A stretch of 64,000 nucleotides of DNA from Candidatus Zixiibacteriota bacterium (lineage in GTDB: Bacteria > Zixibacteria > MSB-5A5 > DSPP01): positions 1 to 64,000 of the forward strand of contig JAKEHY010000022.1 of the NCBI GenBank assembly GCA_022614805.1, read 5' to 3'. Both the position numbers and the translations under genes were made by a program. The notes under the pieces are model-generated. The model worked only from the letters and a program-made list of their open reading frames with translations, was not told the DNA's origin and searched no databases. Of this stretch, positions 7,287-15,874 are shown in pieces. Within the stretch, counting starts at the first letter, position 1; each line of letters starts with the position of its first letter.

Positions 7287-8003
7287 ATGAAAAAGGTCTT
7301 AATAGTTCTAATCGGTCTCCTCATCCCCCTAACATTCACTTCTTTGGCTACTTCAAATGAGCTTGCAGGTCAAGTGACTGATAAGACTACAGGTTTTCCG
7401 ATAGCTGGGGCTAACGTACACCTTTGGAAAGACGGGAAAACTCCTTATTACCCCACTGTTACCGATTCTCAAGGTAAATTTTCGATAAAAAACATTACAG
7501 AAGGCAGCTATGGCATTACAATTTTTCATCCAAGCTATGTCAAAAAAATAGTTCAAAAAGTTAAAATTAGACCAAATCGGCCTATCAATTTACCTCGTGC
7601 TCAACTGGTCTTGGAACCCATTCAGTTTGAGTTTATTGAAATAGAGAAACAATCATTTGGTAATAGCAAAATAATGGGAAGGGTGTTAGACAAGAAAACA
7701 AAAGATCCTCTAATTGGTGCCAGAGTCCGTTTGTTTTTGCCAGATGGAACACGCACTAAGATAGGTGCAATATGCGATGTCAAGGGTAAGTTTCTAATCC
7801 TAAATGTTTCTCCCAGAATGTATCATATTGACATTCGCTACGGGCCAACTTACGATGAGCAACAAATTAGAAATGTTAAAGTCGAGTCAGGCCGGGCTTA
7901 TACCATCGGAACCATTTTCTTGAATGAAAGTTTTTTTGAGGGCGATACCGTTATTGTCCGCGGTCATTATATAAATATAAAACAAAAGAAGCGGCTCTTT
8001 TGA
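7287..8003 (+). CDS. Secreted protein with two carboxypeptidase-regulatory-like (Ig-fold) domains
   Basis: 238-aa exported protein. An N-terminal signal peptide (about 1-24, MKK then a Leu/Ile-rich core) is followed by two repeats of a CarboxypepD_reg/TonB-plug-associated type beta-sandwich: G.V.DKTTG.PI.GA.V..W..G...Y at about 29-75 and G.V.DKKTKDPLIGA.V.L..PDG at about 130-180, each with a D..GKF.I.N motif. These domains are usually structural or ligand-binding modules on surface proteins. Codon use is clearly AT-rich compared with its neighbours, a hint of recent acquisition. Start ATG 7287 with GGAAGG upstream. No enzyme domain is seen. Confidence 0.8.
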   Translation: MKKVLIVLIGLLIPLTFTSLATSNELAGQVTDKTTGFPIAGANVHLWKDGKTPYYPTVTDSQGKFSIKNITEGSYGITIFHPSYVKKIVQKVKIRPNRPINLPRAQLVLEPIQFEFIEIEKQSFGNSKIMGRVLDKKTKDPLIGARVRLFLPDGTRTKIGAICDVKGKFLILNVSPRMYHIDIRYGPTYDEQQIRNVKVESGRAYTIGTIFLNESFFEGDTVIVRGHYINIKQKKRLF

Positions 8004-8025
8004 ACCGCCTCCTTCGTTTGACCAA

Positions 8026-8056
8026 CCCCCTTTCCGTTTCGGGAAGGGGGCTTTTA
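8026..8056 (+). terminator. Intrinsic terminator after the AT-rich secreted gene
   Basis: CCCCCTTTCC pairs with GGGAAGGGGG (8026-8050) followed by CTTTTAATT. Confidence 0.8.
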
Positions 8057-8063
8057 ATTCTAA

Positions 8064-8091
8064 TTGACCATTTTCCTTTCGATTGTATATT
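8064..8091 (+). promoter_or_regulatory. Promoter of secDF
   Basis: TTGACC (8064-8069), 16-nt spacer, TATATT (8086-8091), about 58 nt before the secD start codon. Confidence 0.6.
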
Positions 8092-8149
8092 GACCGCTTA
8101 TGTTTTTGGTAAATAACGGGGCAGACCTGCCGGCAAAAAGGAGCGACTG

Positions 8150-9754
8150 ATGCGCGGACGCTATATGTGGATGCTCATTCTGACCGGCGCTTTGACGGTG
8201 GCGGCCGCGATTTCCCTTTTTCCCACCTTCAAGGTCTGGACGATGTCGGCGGAGGAAAAAGTCAAGCTGGTCGATAATCCGGATTACATCAACACCGAAA
8301 GAAAGTCCATCAAGCTGGGGCTGGATTTGCGCGGGGGGATGCGCGTGGTGATGGAAGTGGACAAATCCAAACTTACCCCGGCCGAAGCGGCCGATGCCGT
8401 CGACCGGGCCCTGGAAATCATCCGCAACCGGGTGGACAAGTTCGGCGTGGCCGAGCCCTTGATTCAAAAGCAGGGAAAAGACAGAATCGTGGTGGAGCTT
8501 CCCGGCATCACCGACCGCGCCCGCGCCACCGCCTTAATCGGCCAGACCGCCCAGCTGGAGTTCAAGCTTTTGGAACCGGCCGAAAACCTGCAGGGGATTA
8601 CCGACCGCTTTGACCGCGCCCTGGAGCCCCAGAAACCGGCGGAAGCCAAACCGAAGCCCAAGCCGGCAACCGACATTTTCGGCAAAACCCAGGACACCCT
8701 CGCCGCCGAAGAGCCGACGGAAAAACCGTTTTCCACCTACCTGCAGGCCACCGGCGGCTACTTTTTCGTCCAACCGGAAGACGTCCCCCGGGTGCGGGAA
8801 CTTGTGGCCAAACCGGAGGTGCAGGCCCAAGTTCCTCCCGACGTGGAAATTTTGTGGTCCTCCAAGAACGAAACCTCCGAAGGCCGTCCGCTGGCGGGGC
8901 TCTATTTCGCAAAAAAACAGGTCGAACTCTCCGGAAAATATTTGACCTTTGCGCGCGAAAACCGCGACCCCCAAACCGGCGGGCCGATTGTGGAATTTGA
9001 ACTGAACCGGGAAGGGGCCCGCATTTTCCGGCGCCTGACCGGCGCCAATATCGGCAAGCCCTTGGCCATTATCCTGGACGGCAAGGTGGTTTCCGCCCCC
9101 GTCGTTCAGAATCAGATTACCAATCGGGGCCAGATTACGTTGGGTGGGGCCGGCACGATGGAAGAAGCCCACGACTTGGCCATCATTTTAAGAGCCGGCG
9201 CTCTCCCCGCCCCGGTTAAAATCATCGAGTCGAGTGTCATCGGGCCTTCGCTCGGAGCCGACTCGATTGAGAAAGGAAAACTCTCCGCCGTCATCGGCAT
9301 CAGCCTGGTTTTTTTGTTTATGTCGGTCTATTACCGCCTTTCCGGTCTCATCGCCAGCATTGGGATGCTGTTGAATTTCGTCTTCCTGGTCGCCATCCTC
9401 GCTTCATTGGGGCTGACCTTGACCCTCCCGGGCATCGCCGGAATCATTCTGACGATGGGGATGTCGGTCGATTCCAACGTTTTGATATTTGAACGCATCC
9501 GGGAAGAAATGCGCGCCGGCAAAACCGTTCGGGCCGCCATCGATGCCGGCTACAAGCGGGCGATGCTGACCATCATCGACTCGCACGTCACTACGCTGAT
9601 AACCGCTTTGATTCTTTTCATCTTCGGCACCGGCCCGGTCAAGGGGTTCGCCGTTTCCCTCTCCTGGGGGATTGTCATTAGCCTCTACACAGCGGTGCTG
9701 GTCACCCGCGCCATTTTTGAAATCCGTAAGGAATATCAGACCTTGAGCATTTGA
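8150..9754 (+). CDS. secD: Protein translocase subunit SecD
   Basis: 534-aa inner-membrane subunit of the SecDF complex, which uses proton flow to pull proteins out of the SecYEG channel on the periplasmic side. N-terminal membrane helix (about 7-25), the signature GLDLRGG (about 57-63), a large periplasmic region with the first P1 head, and five C-terminal helices including the SecD/F hallmark SVDSNVLIFERIREE. A Pro/Lys-rich insert (about 160-185) lengthens the periplasmic part. ATG 8150 follows AAGGAG. secF begins 7 nt after the stop, so they form one operon. Confidence 0.97.
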   Translation: MRGRYMWMLILTGALTVAAAISLFPTFKVWTMSAEEKVKLVDNPDYINTERKSIKLGLDLRGGMRVVMEVDKSKLTPAEAADAVDRALEIIRNRVDKFGVAEPLIQKQGKDRIVVELPGITDRARATALIGQTAQLEFKLLEPAENLQGITDRFDRALEPQKPAEAKPKPKPATDIFGKTQDTLAAEEPTEKPFSTYLQATGGYFFVQPEDVPRVRELVAKPEVQAQVPPDVEILWSSKNETSEGRPLAGLYFAKKQVELSGKYLTFARENRDPQTGGPIVEFELNREGARIFRRLTGANIGKPLAIILDGKVVSAPVVQNQITNRGQITLGGAGTMEEAHDLAIILRAGALPAPVKIIESSVIGPSLGADSIEKGKLSAVIGISLVFLFMSVYYRLSGLIASIGMLLNFVFLVAILASLGLTLTLPGIAGIILTMGMSVDSNVLIFERIREEMRAGKTVRAAIDAGYKRAMLTIIDSHVTTLITALILFIFGTGPVKGFAVSLSWGIVISLYTAVLVTRAIFEIRKEYQTLSI

Positions 9755-9761
9755 AGAAATT

Positions 9762-10685
9762 ATGTTCGAAATAATACCCCAAACCAACATAAATTTTACC
9801 GGCCGCCGCAAGCTGGCCTTCGGTCTCTCCGGTCTTTTTCTCCTGTTGGGGCTGGCGGCGTTCGTGGCCATTATGGTCGGTAAAGCCAACATGGGGTTGG
9901 ACTTTTCCGGCGGCACGATGATTCAGGGAAATTTTGAAAAACCGGTCACTGTGGCCAAGGTGCGGGAAGCGCTTTCGGCCACCGGCCACGGCGACGCCGA
10001 AATACAGGAGCTGGTGGGCCACATCAAGCCAAACTCCTACAGCATCCGGGTCAAAGGCACCGTTTCCGAATTGGGAAAAGTCGATTCGCTCCTCACAGGC
10101 GCCCTGGCCCAAGCCTTTCCGGACAACCCTTTCCATCTGGACTCCAGTCACGAGGTCGGCCCGGCCATCGGGAAACTCCTGCGCAAACAGGCCTCGCTGG
10201 CGGTGCTCTATTCGATGATTGGAATTTTGATTTACATCTGGCTTCGGTTCGATTTCCGCGTCGGGGTGACCGCCACCATCGGCACCTTTCACGACGTCTT
10301 GGCCGTTCTGGGGGTAATTTTTGTCCTGCAAAAGGAAATAACTCTTTTGATAGTCACCGCCCTTTTGACCGTGGCGGGCTATTCGTTGAGCGACAAAGTG
10401 GTGGTTTTCGACCGGGTTCGGGAAAACCTGAAGCTGTACCGCAAGAAGGGGGAATTCGAGACCCTGCTCAACACCTCCATCAACGAGGTACTCTCCCGCA
10501 CCTTCATCACCTCGACGGGCGTTTTAATCACGTTGGTCGTTCTCTACATTTTCGGAAGCAGCGTGATACGGGATTTTGCTTTGGCGATGTTTTTGGGGGT
10601 GCTGGTCGGCACCTATTCCTCCATCTTTCTTTCCAGCGGGATTATGCTGGAATGGGAAAACCGCTCTCCCAAGCGGTTTAAATAG
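9762..10685 (+). CDS. secF: Protein translocase subunit SecF
   Basis: 307-aa partner of SecD. The first membrane helix (about 19-39) is followed by the family signature MGLDFSGGT, a periplasmic domain, then five helices with the conserved SLSDKVVVFDRVREN segment that mirrors the SecD motif. Length is normal for the family. It lies 7 nt after secD. The gene ends 40 nt from the convergent end of the first GT-C gene, with no strong terminator in between. Confidence 0.97.
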   Translation: MFEIIPQTNINFTGRRKLAFGLSGLFLLLGLAAFVAIMVGKANMGLDFSGGTMIQGNFEKPVTVAKVREALSATGHGDAEIQELVGHIKPNSYSIRVKGTVSELGKVDSLLTGALAQAFPDNPFHLDSSHEVGPAIGKLLRKQASLAVLYSMIGILIYIWLRFDFRVGVTATIGTFHDVLAVLGVIFVLQKEITLLIVTALLTVAGYSLSDKVVVFDRVRENLKLYRKKGEFETLLNTSINEVLSRTFITSTGVLITLVVLYIFGSSVIRDFALAMFLGVLVGTYSSIFLSSGIMLEWENRSPKRFK

Positions 10686-10725
10686 CCGGTCTTCCGGTTC
10701 AGAGGATGTCGCTTTAAGTTTCCCT

Positions 10726-12318
10726 TCAATTCAGCAAAGGAACCGGTCCCCAGCGCCGGTACAAGCTTCGGTCTTGCCAGCCTTCAATCATATGACGAAA
10801 GGGGGTTTTCCCTCCGGGGGGCGGGTGCAAGCCATCCGCCGAGATTTCCAGTAAAACAACGTTGTTGGCGGGATAGACGATTCCCTGCACCATATCTGCA
10901 ATTACCAAAAGACTTTCAGCCGCCGGGCCGAAATACGGCCCGAAAATCCCTCCCAGATAGCCGGGATTGTCCAGAAGCCAGCGGATTTTTCTTCTGTAAA
11001 TATATTCCAACCCCTTCTTTTTTTTGTAGTAGGGCAAAACTTCATTGTTCACCAATCCGTCCAGGTTTATGACCTTCCGGTCGGTGAAATACTGCAGGTA
11101 GCCGGAATTGAAAACCCCCACCCGGTCGCCGGGCGGAATTTTGTGGTTTATGATTTCAAGCATTACCTTCGACCGGTCGGCGATGCGGAACTTCCACTCG
11201 GTGATAGACAATCCGGCCGCCAACAAAGCCAGAACCGCCCCTGCCCCGACGAGGTAGCGGGGGGTTTTTCCCAGGGCCAGAGCCATGAGCGGCAGGGTCA
11301 AAACGAAGGCCGCCTGGGGGTACCAAAACCGGAGCGACCAACGGAACAGAACGTGAAAGAGAAGAAAAAGGCCGGCGCCGGCCAAAGTCCACAAAAGGGG
11401 CCGGTATTGGGAGGGTCGTTGGCCCAGCCGAAAAAGCAAAACACCCCCCAGAACAAGACTTAAAACCCAGTTGCCATAGTGAAAGGCGTTCTCGGCGAAG
11501 GTGTGAAAAAACAATTTCGCCAGAAACGGAATAAGGGCGGCCGAGAAAAAGGTGTGGAATTCGTTCAAATACTGCTGATGGTAATGAAAAGAGTACGCCA
11601 TGCCGGAAGTTTGCACGACCGACCCGAAGGTCAAAAAATTATAGACCAGCCAGGGGAAAACCAACAGGCTGGCGACGGCTCCCGCCCGGAAAAGGGAGTC
11701 AAAGTTCCGGTTTTGCCACAAAAGAAAGACAAACAGGCTCCCCACCGCAAAAATATTGTCGGTGCGGGAAAGCAGGGCCAGGCCGCTCGTCCCTCCGAGA
11801 TAAAACCAGCCGGTTTTCAACCATTCGGCGCTGGCCCGAACCGACAGGTAAACCAGAAAAGCCAAAAAAAAGTTATTCTGCGCGGTCTCCAGCCCGTTCA
11901 TCGTGTGCACCAGCCCGTACGGATTGACCAAATAAAAAGCGGCCGTCCAAAAACCCGCCTTTTCCCGGCCCAACTTTGCCAGGGTTCGATAAATCAAAAA
12001 AGCCGCCGCCGTATCGAAGAAGGCGGAGAGGGTCAAAACCAGATGAATGCCAAACCAGGGGAAATTCTTGAAGAAAAGGTAAACGGGGGTTATGACGAAC
12101 AGCCAGAGCGGGTGGAAACCGTTCGTAAGGGTGATGCCGTCGGCGGAAAGGATTCCCCGGTCCGCCAGGTTTCGGGCTATGGTAAAATAGTAGTAAGCAT
12201 CGTCGGAAACCAGGTAAAACAGATATTTTTCCGGCAACCAGGCCAAAACCAGCCGGACCAGCAAACCGACAGAAAAAAGATACACCACCGGTTTGGGTAT
12301 GGACTTCAGGCTCAACAC
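10726..12318 (-). CDS. GT-C type membrane glycosyltransferase paralog 1
   Basis: 530-aa polytopic membrane protein with the layout of a GT-C fold (dolichyl-phosphate-mannose / ArnT-like) transferase: about ten hydrophobic helices followed by a soluble C-terminal domain. The first large loop has Asp-Asp (39-40) in SDDAYYYF, the usual place of the catalytic Asp, then TNGFHPLWLF. The C-terminal part carries DRVGVFNSGYLQYFTDRKVINLDG in shortened form: GVFNSGYLQYF..., VINLDGLVNNE. Such enzymes move a sugar from a polyprenyl-phosphate donor to a protein or lipid on the outer face; the acceptor is unknown. Start GTG 12318, no clear ribosome site. It is the last of four tandem paralogs and follows an internal terminator (12393-12424). 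Confidence 0.8.
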   Translation of the reverse strand: MLSLKSIPKPVVYLFSVGLLVRLVLAWLPEKYLFYLVSDDAYYYFTIARNLADRGILSADGITLTNGFHPLWLFVITPVYLFFKNFPWFGIHLVLTLSAFFDTAAAFLIYRTLAKLGREKAGFWTAAFYLVNPYGLVHTMNGLETAQNNFFLAFLVYLSVRASAEWLKTGWFYLGGTSGLALLSRTDNIFAVGSLFVFLLWQNRNFDSLFRAGAVASLLVFPWLVYNFLTFGSVVQTSGMAYSFHYHQQYLNEFHTFFSAALIPFLAKLFFHTFAENAFHYGNWVLSLVLGGVLLFRLGQRPSQYRPLLWTLAGAGLFLLFHVLFRWSLRFWYPQAAFVLTLPLMALALGKTPRYLVGAGAVLALLAAGLSITEWKFRIADRSKVMLEIINHKIPPGDRVGVFNSGYLQYFTDRKVINLDGLVNNEVLPYYKKKKGLEYIYRRKIRWLLDNPGYLGGIFGPYFGPAAESLLVIADMVQGIVYPANNVVLLEISADGLHPPPGGKTPFRHMIEGWQDRSLYRRWGPVPLLN

Positions 12319-12392
12319 TCACGCAAATTAAGCCGCGCCCCAACCCCGTCAAGCCTGCTTAGTCTGGCAATTTCACCTCCGGCCAAAAAACG

Positions 12393-12424
12393 AAAAAAGG
12401 CGGGGTTATTCCCGCCCTAATTTT
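12393..12424 (-). terminator. Minus-strand terminator between GT-C paralogs 2 and 1
   Basis: On the minus strand GGGCGGG, AATAA loop, CCCCGCC, then TTTTTT. It should end transcripts from the three upstream paralogs, so paralog 1 probably has its own promoter. Confidence 0.75.
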
Positions 12425-12485
12425 CGTCCTGAATGAACTTATGAACCGTTCCAAGCCGGCGCTATGTTTCCCAAAAAGGCCCGCT

Positions 12486-14090
12486 CTACGGACCCAAAAA
12501 GGGCAATGGCGCCCAGTTGGGCTGGGCCGCCCGCTCCCGCCAAGGCCCCATCAACTGGCCGAAGGAGATGGCCCCTTCCGGCAAAATTACCGGACCCTCT
12601 ATAAATACTCGGATTATAAAAACGTTGTTGCCGGGGTAACTGATGTTCAACTGGCCGTCGACGCCCACCAAAAGGCTGTCGGCGGCCGGCCCGAAGTACT
12701 GGCCGAAAATCCCCCACAAATATTGCTGTGTATCCACCAGCCAGCGGATGTTCCGAAAGCGGAAGTATTCCCACCCTTTTCGCTCTTGGTAATACCGCAA
12801 AACCTCGTTGTTCACGAGCCCGTCCAAGTTAATCACTTTCTTATCGGTGAAATACTGCAGGTAGCCGGAATTGAAAACCCCCACCCGGTCGGCCGCCGGA
12901 GTTCTCTCCTCAATCATTTTCAGCATAACCTTCGAGCGGTCGGCGATGCGGAAGGGCCATTTCCAAACCCACCAGCCGCTCAAAGCGAGAGAAGCAACAA
13001 CCACAAACCCGACCCAATACCGGCGAACGCTCTCCAGAGCGAGGAGCACGACCGGTAGGGTTAAAACAAAGACTGCCTGCGGATACCAAGGGCGCATCGA
13101 CCACCGGACGAAAAGATGAACACCCAAAAAAAGGGCGCCGCCGGCCAAAGTCCACAAAAGCGGCCGGTAACGGGCCGGCCAGCTTTTGAGCCGGAAGGCC
13201 AAGACAACGGCAATAATTATTGTCAGAACCCAATTGCCGTAGTGAAAGGCACTTTCGGCAAACGAATAGAGGCTCTGCCGCAAAAGGTAGGGAAGCAGAG
13301 TCGGGGAAAAATAGGTTTTGTAGCTGTTCAGGTACAGCTGATGATAATGCCAGGGATAGGCCGAGCCGGAGGTTTGCACCACCGTTCCGAAAGAGATTAA
13401 ATTATAGACCAGCCAGGGGGCTACAAGCAAGACTGCTGGAGCGGCAACTTTGAGAATCGTTTGCACGCTCCGTTCCCGCCAAAAGAGGTAGGCCAGAAGG
13501 GCCAAGACGGGAAAGATGTTGTCCGTGCGGGCAAGCAGGGCCAAACCGATGACTGTCCCCAGAACCGGCCAGCCCCGCGCGAGCCACTGGGAGGTGGCCC
13601 CGAACGAAAGGTAAGCCAAAAGGGCCAGAAAAAAACTGTTCAAAGCCGTTTCCAGCCCGTTCATCGAATGCAGGATGCCAAACGGATGGAGCCAGAAGAA
13701 TGCAGCCCCCCACAGCCCCAACCCCGGCTTGCCCAATTTTTCGAGCGTACGGTAAATCAAAAAGCCGGCCGCCGTATCGAAAAGGGCGGAAACCGTCAAA
13801 ACAAGGTGAATGGAAAACCAGTGGTAACTTCCAAACAGGCTGAAAATCGGAGTGATTAAAAAAAGCCAAAGGGGATGAAAGCCGTTGGTCAGGGTAATGC
13901 CGTCGGCCGAGAGCATCCCGTGGTTGCCCAAATTGCGGGCAATGGTGAAATAGTAGTAGGCATCATCGGAAACTAAGTAAAACAGATATTTTTCCGGCAG
14001 CCAGGCCAGCCCGAGCCGTATCAAAAGCCCCACCAAAAGCAAATACGTCAGCTTTCTGTTCCCCCACTCCCTCGAAAACCCGAAATTCAT
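12486..14090 (-). CDS. GT-C type membrane glycosyltransferase paralog 2
   Basis: 534-aa polytopic membrane protein, strongly similar along its whole length to the other three members of this array. SDDAYYYFTIARNL with TNGFHPLWLF in the first loop, ARTDNIFPVLALL in mid-protein, a W.Y.Q..F.LTLP helix, and the C-terminal GVFNSGYLQYFTDKKVINLD region (20 residues) are all kept. Likely a polyprenyl-phosphate-sugar transferase at the outer face of the inner membrane. ATG 14090 lies only 6 nt after a TATATT box (minus strand 14102-14097), suggesting a leaderless transcript, although the upstream paralog ends only 30 nt away and read-through is equally possible. Confidence 0.8.
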   Translation of the reverse strand: MNFGFSREWGNRKLTYLLLVGLLIRLGLAWLPEKYLFYLVSDDAYYYFTIARNLGNHGMLSADGITLTNGFHPLWLFLITPIFSLFGSYHWFSIHLVLTVSALFDTAAGFLIYRTLEKLGKPGLGLWGAAFFWLHPFGILHSMNGLETALNSFFLALLAYLSFGATSQWLARGWPVLGTVIGLALLARTDNIFPVLALLAYLFWRERSVQTILKVAAPAVLLVAPWLVYNLISFGTVVQTSGSAYPWHYHQLYLNSYKTYFSPTLLPYLLRQSLYSFAESAFHYGNWVLTIIIAVVLAFRLKSWPARYRPLLWTLAGGALFLGVHLFVRWSMRPWYPQAVFVLTLPVVLLALESVRRYWVGFVVVASLALSGWWVWKWPFRIADRSKVMLKMIEERTPAADRVGVFNSGYLQYFTDKKVINLDGLVNNEVLRYYQERKGWEYFRFRNIRWLVDTQQYLWGIFGQYFGPAADSLLVGVDGQLNISYPGNNVFIIRVFIEGPVILPEGAISFGQLMGPWRERAAQPNWAPLPFLGP

Positions 14091-14120
14091 TTTTTGAATA
14101 TATTCGTTTGCAATGAAGGT

Positions 14121-15710
14121 TTACTGTCTTTTTCCCACAAACGGTATTGGAACGGAGCCATACGCGGGGGATTCAGGTTCTCGTTGGATGGGTATTACTC
14201 GTCCGGGCGGCGGACGCAGCGTGTCCGGCAGCACCGCCAAAAGCCAGACGCTGTTCACGGGGTTATAGGGGTCGGGAACTTCCGCGACGTAGGCCAAAGA
14301 ACTTTCCGCCTCGGCTCCCAAGTAGGGGCCAAAGATACGGGTGAAAAAAAGCGGAAAATCAACCATCCATTTAATCTCCCGGTGGCGCAGGTAGTCCAAT
14401 CCTTTTTTCTGCTTGTAATAGGCCAGCACTTCATTGTTCACCAGTCCATCCAGGTTGATAACCTTTTGGTCGCTCAAATATTGCCACAGACCGGAATTAT
14501 AGGCCCCCACCCGCTCGCCAGGCGGAATGTCTTGATTAATGACGTCCGCCATCCGGCGCATATTTTTGATTTTCTGATAAAAAACGGGCGACCAGACCTG
14601 GGCCCCGGACAGGCACACAACCAGAAAGGCGCCCGCCGCCAAAAGTTTCCGGTTCATTTTTTCCAGGGCCAGCGCCACAATGGGCAGGGTTAAAACGAAG
14701 GCCGATTGCAAATACCAGGGCCGCACCGACCAGCGCAAAAAAATGTGAAAAGCGGCGAAGAGGGCCGAAGCCGCCACGGTCCACAAAAGCGGCCGGAAGC
14801 GCTCCGGCGACCGCTTGAATTGAAAAAGCAAAATTCCTGCGAGAGCGACCGCAAAAATCCAACTTCCATAATGATAGGCGTTTTGCACAAAGGTGAAAAA
14901 GGCCGACTTCAGCAAATGCGTCAAAAGGGGGAAAGAAAAATAACTCCCGTAGAGGCCCAAATACTGCTGGCGGTAATGCCAAGGATAGGCCGTTCCCGAT
15001 GTTTGAACGACGGAACCAAACTGCAGATAGTTGTAAACCAGCCACGGCAAAACGAGAAATGTTGCCGTCCCCACGCTTTTGGCCAGGGAAGAAAAATCCC
15101 GATGGCGCCATGAAAGATAACCGAGCAAAACGCCGACGATAAGCACGTTGTCCGTTCGGGAAAGCAAGGCCAGCCCCAAAACGGCGCCGAAGGACAACCA
15201 ACCGGTCTTCAACCACGCCGGCGAAGCCTTCAGCGAAAGGTAAACCAAAAGGGCCAAAAAGAAATTATTCTGGGCGATTTCCAGCCCGTCCATCGTGTGC
15301 TGCAGGCTGTAGGGATTTACCAGGTAAAAAGCCGTCGCCCAGAATCCCAAATCCGGTTTGCCCAACTTTTCCACGGTCTTGTAAATCAGAAAGGCCGCCG
15401 CCGTGTCAAAAACCGCCGAAACGGTCAAAACCAAATGAATGCTGAACCAATGATGGGAGTGAAAAAGCGCGTAGATGGGCGTAATGACAAATAGCCAGAG
15501 CGGATGAAAACCGTTGGTTTGGGTGATGCCGTCGGCGGAAAGAAGTCCGCGGGTTACCAGATTTCGGGCCACCGAGTAATAATAGTAGGCGTCGTCATAC
15601 ACCACGTACAATAGATATTCTTCCGGCAGCCAGGCGAGAGTCAGCCGGACGAGTAATCCCAGAAAAAAAAGATAGACCGCCTTCCGCGGAAAAGATTTTA
15701 TAGTCGTCAT
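14121..15710 (-). CDS. GT-C type membrane glycosyltransferase paralog 3
   Basis: 529-aa membrane protein of the same array. The first loop reads YDDAYYYYSVARNL then TNGFHPLWLF; the C-terminal soluble part has AYNSGLWQYLSDQKVINLDG, a diverged form of the block in the other copies (GLWQYLSD in place of GYLQYFTD), so this is the most divergent member in that region. ATG 15710 is preceded by AGGGGT at good spacing; 12 extra codons upstream are open but have no ribosome site. Function as for its paralogs; differing acceptor or donor choice is possible. Confidence 0.8.
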   Translation of the reverse strand: MTTIKSFPRKAVYLFFLGLLVRLTLAWLPEEYLLYVVYDDAYYYYSVARNLVTRGLLSADGITQTNGFHPLWLFVITPIYALFHSHHWFSIHLVLTVSAVFDTAAAFLIYKTVEKLGKPDLGFWATAFYLVNPYSLQHTMDGLEIAQNNFFLALLVYLSLKASPAWLKTGWLSFGAVLGLALLSRTDNVLIVGVLLGYLSWRHRDFSSLAKSVGTATFLVLPWLVYNYLQFGSVVQTSGTAYPWHYRQQYLGLYGSYFSFPLLTHLLKSAFFTFVQNAYHYGSWIFAVALAGILLFQFKRSPERFRPLLWTVAASALFAAFHIFLRWSVRPWYLQSAFVLTLPIVALALEKMNRKLLAAGAFLVVCLSGAQVWSPVFYQKIKNMRRMADVINQDIPPGERVGAYNSGLWQYLSDQKVINLDGLVNNEVLAYYKQKKGLDYLRHREIKWMVDFPLFFTRIFGPYLGAEAESSLAYVAEVPDPYNPVNSVWLLAVLPDTLRPPPGRVIPIQREPESPAYGSVPIPFVGKRQ

Positions 15711-15874
15711 GTTACCCCTGGTCCCCGCAGCCAATCGTCCTCCCAATCATCGGCTTGATTCTCGCGAACTTTGTTCTCCGAGGGCTACGGCGTACCCTGA
15801 TACGCTCGAAGGCCTTCTCGGAAAACGGCAAAAATCACGCCCATTTGTCCGCTCAAAGCGGCCGACCAAAACTT

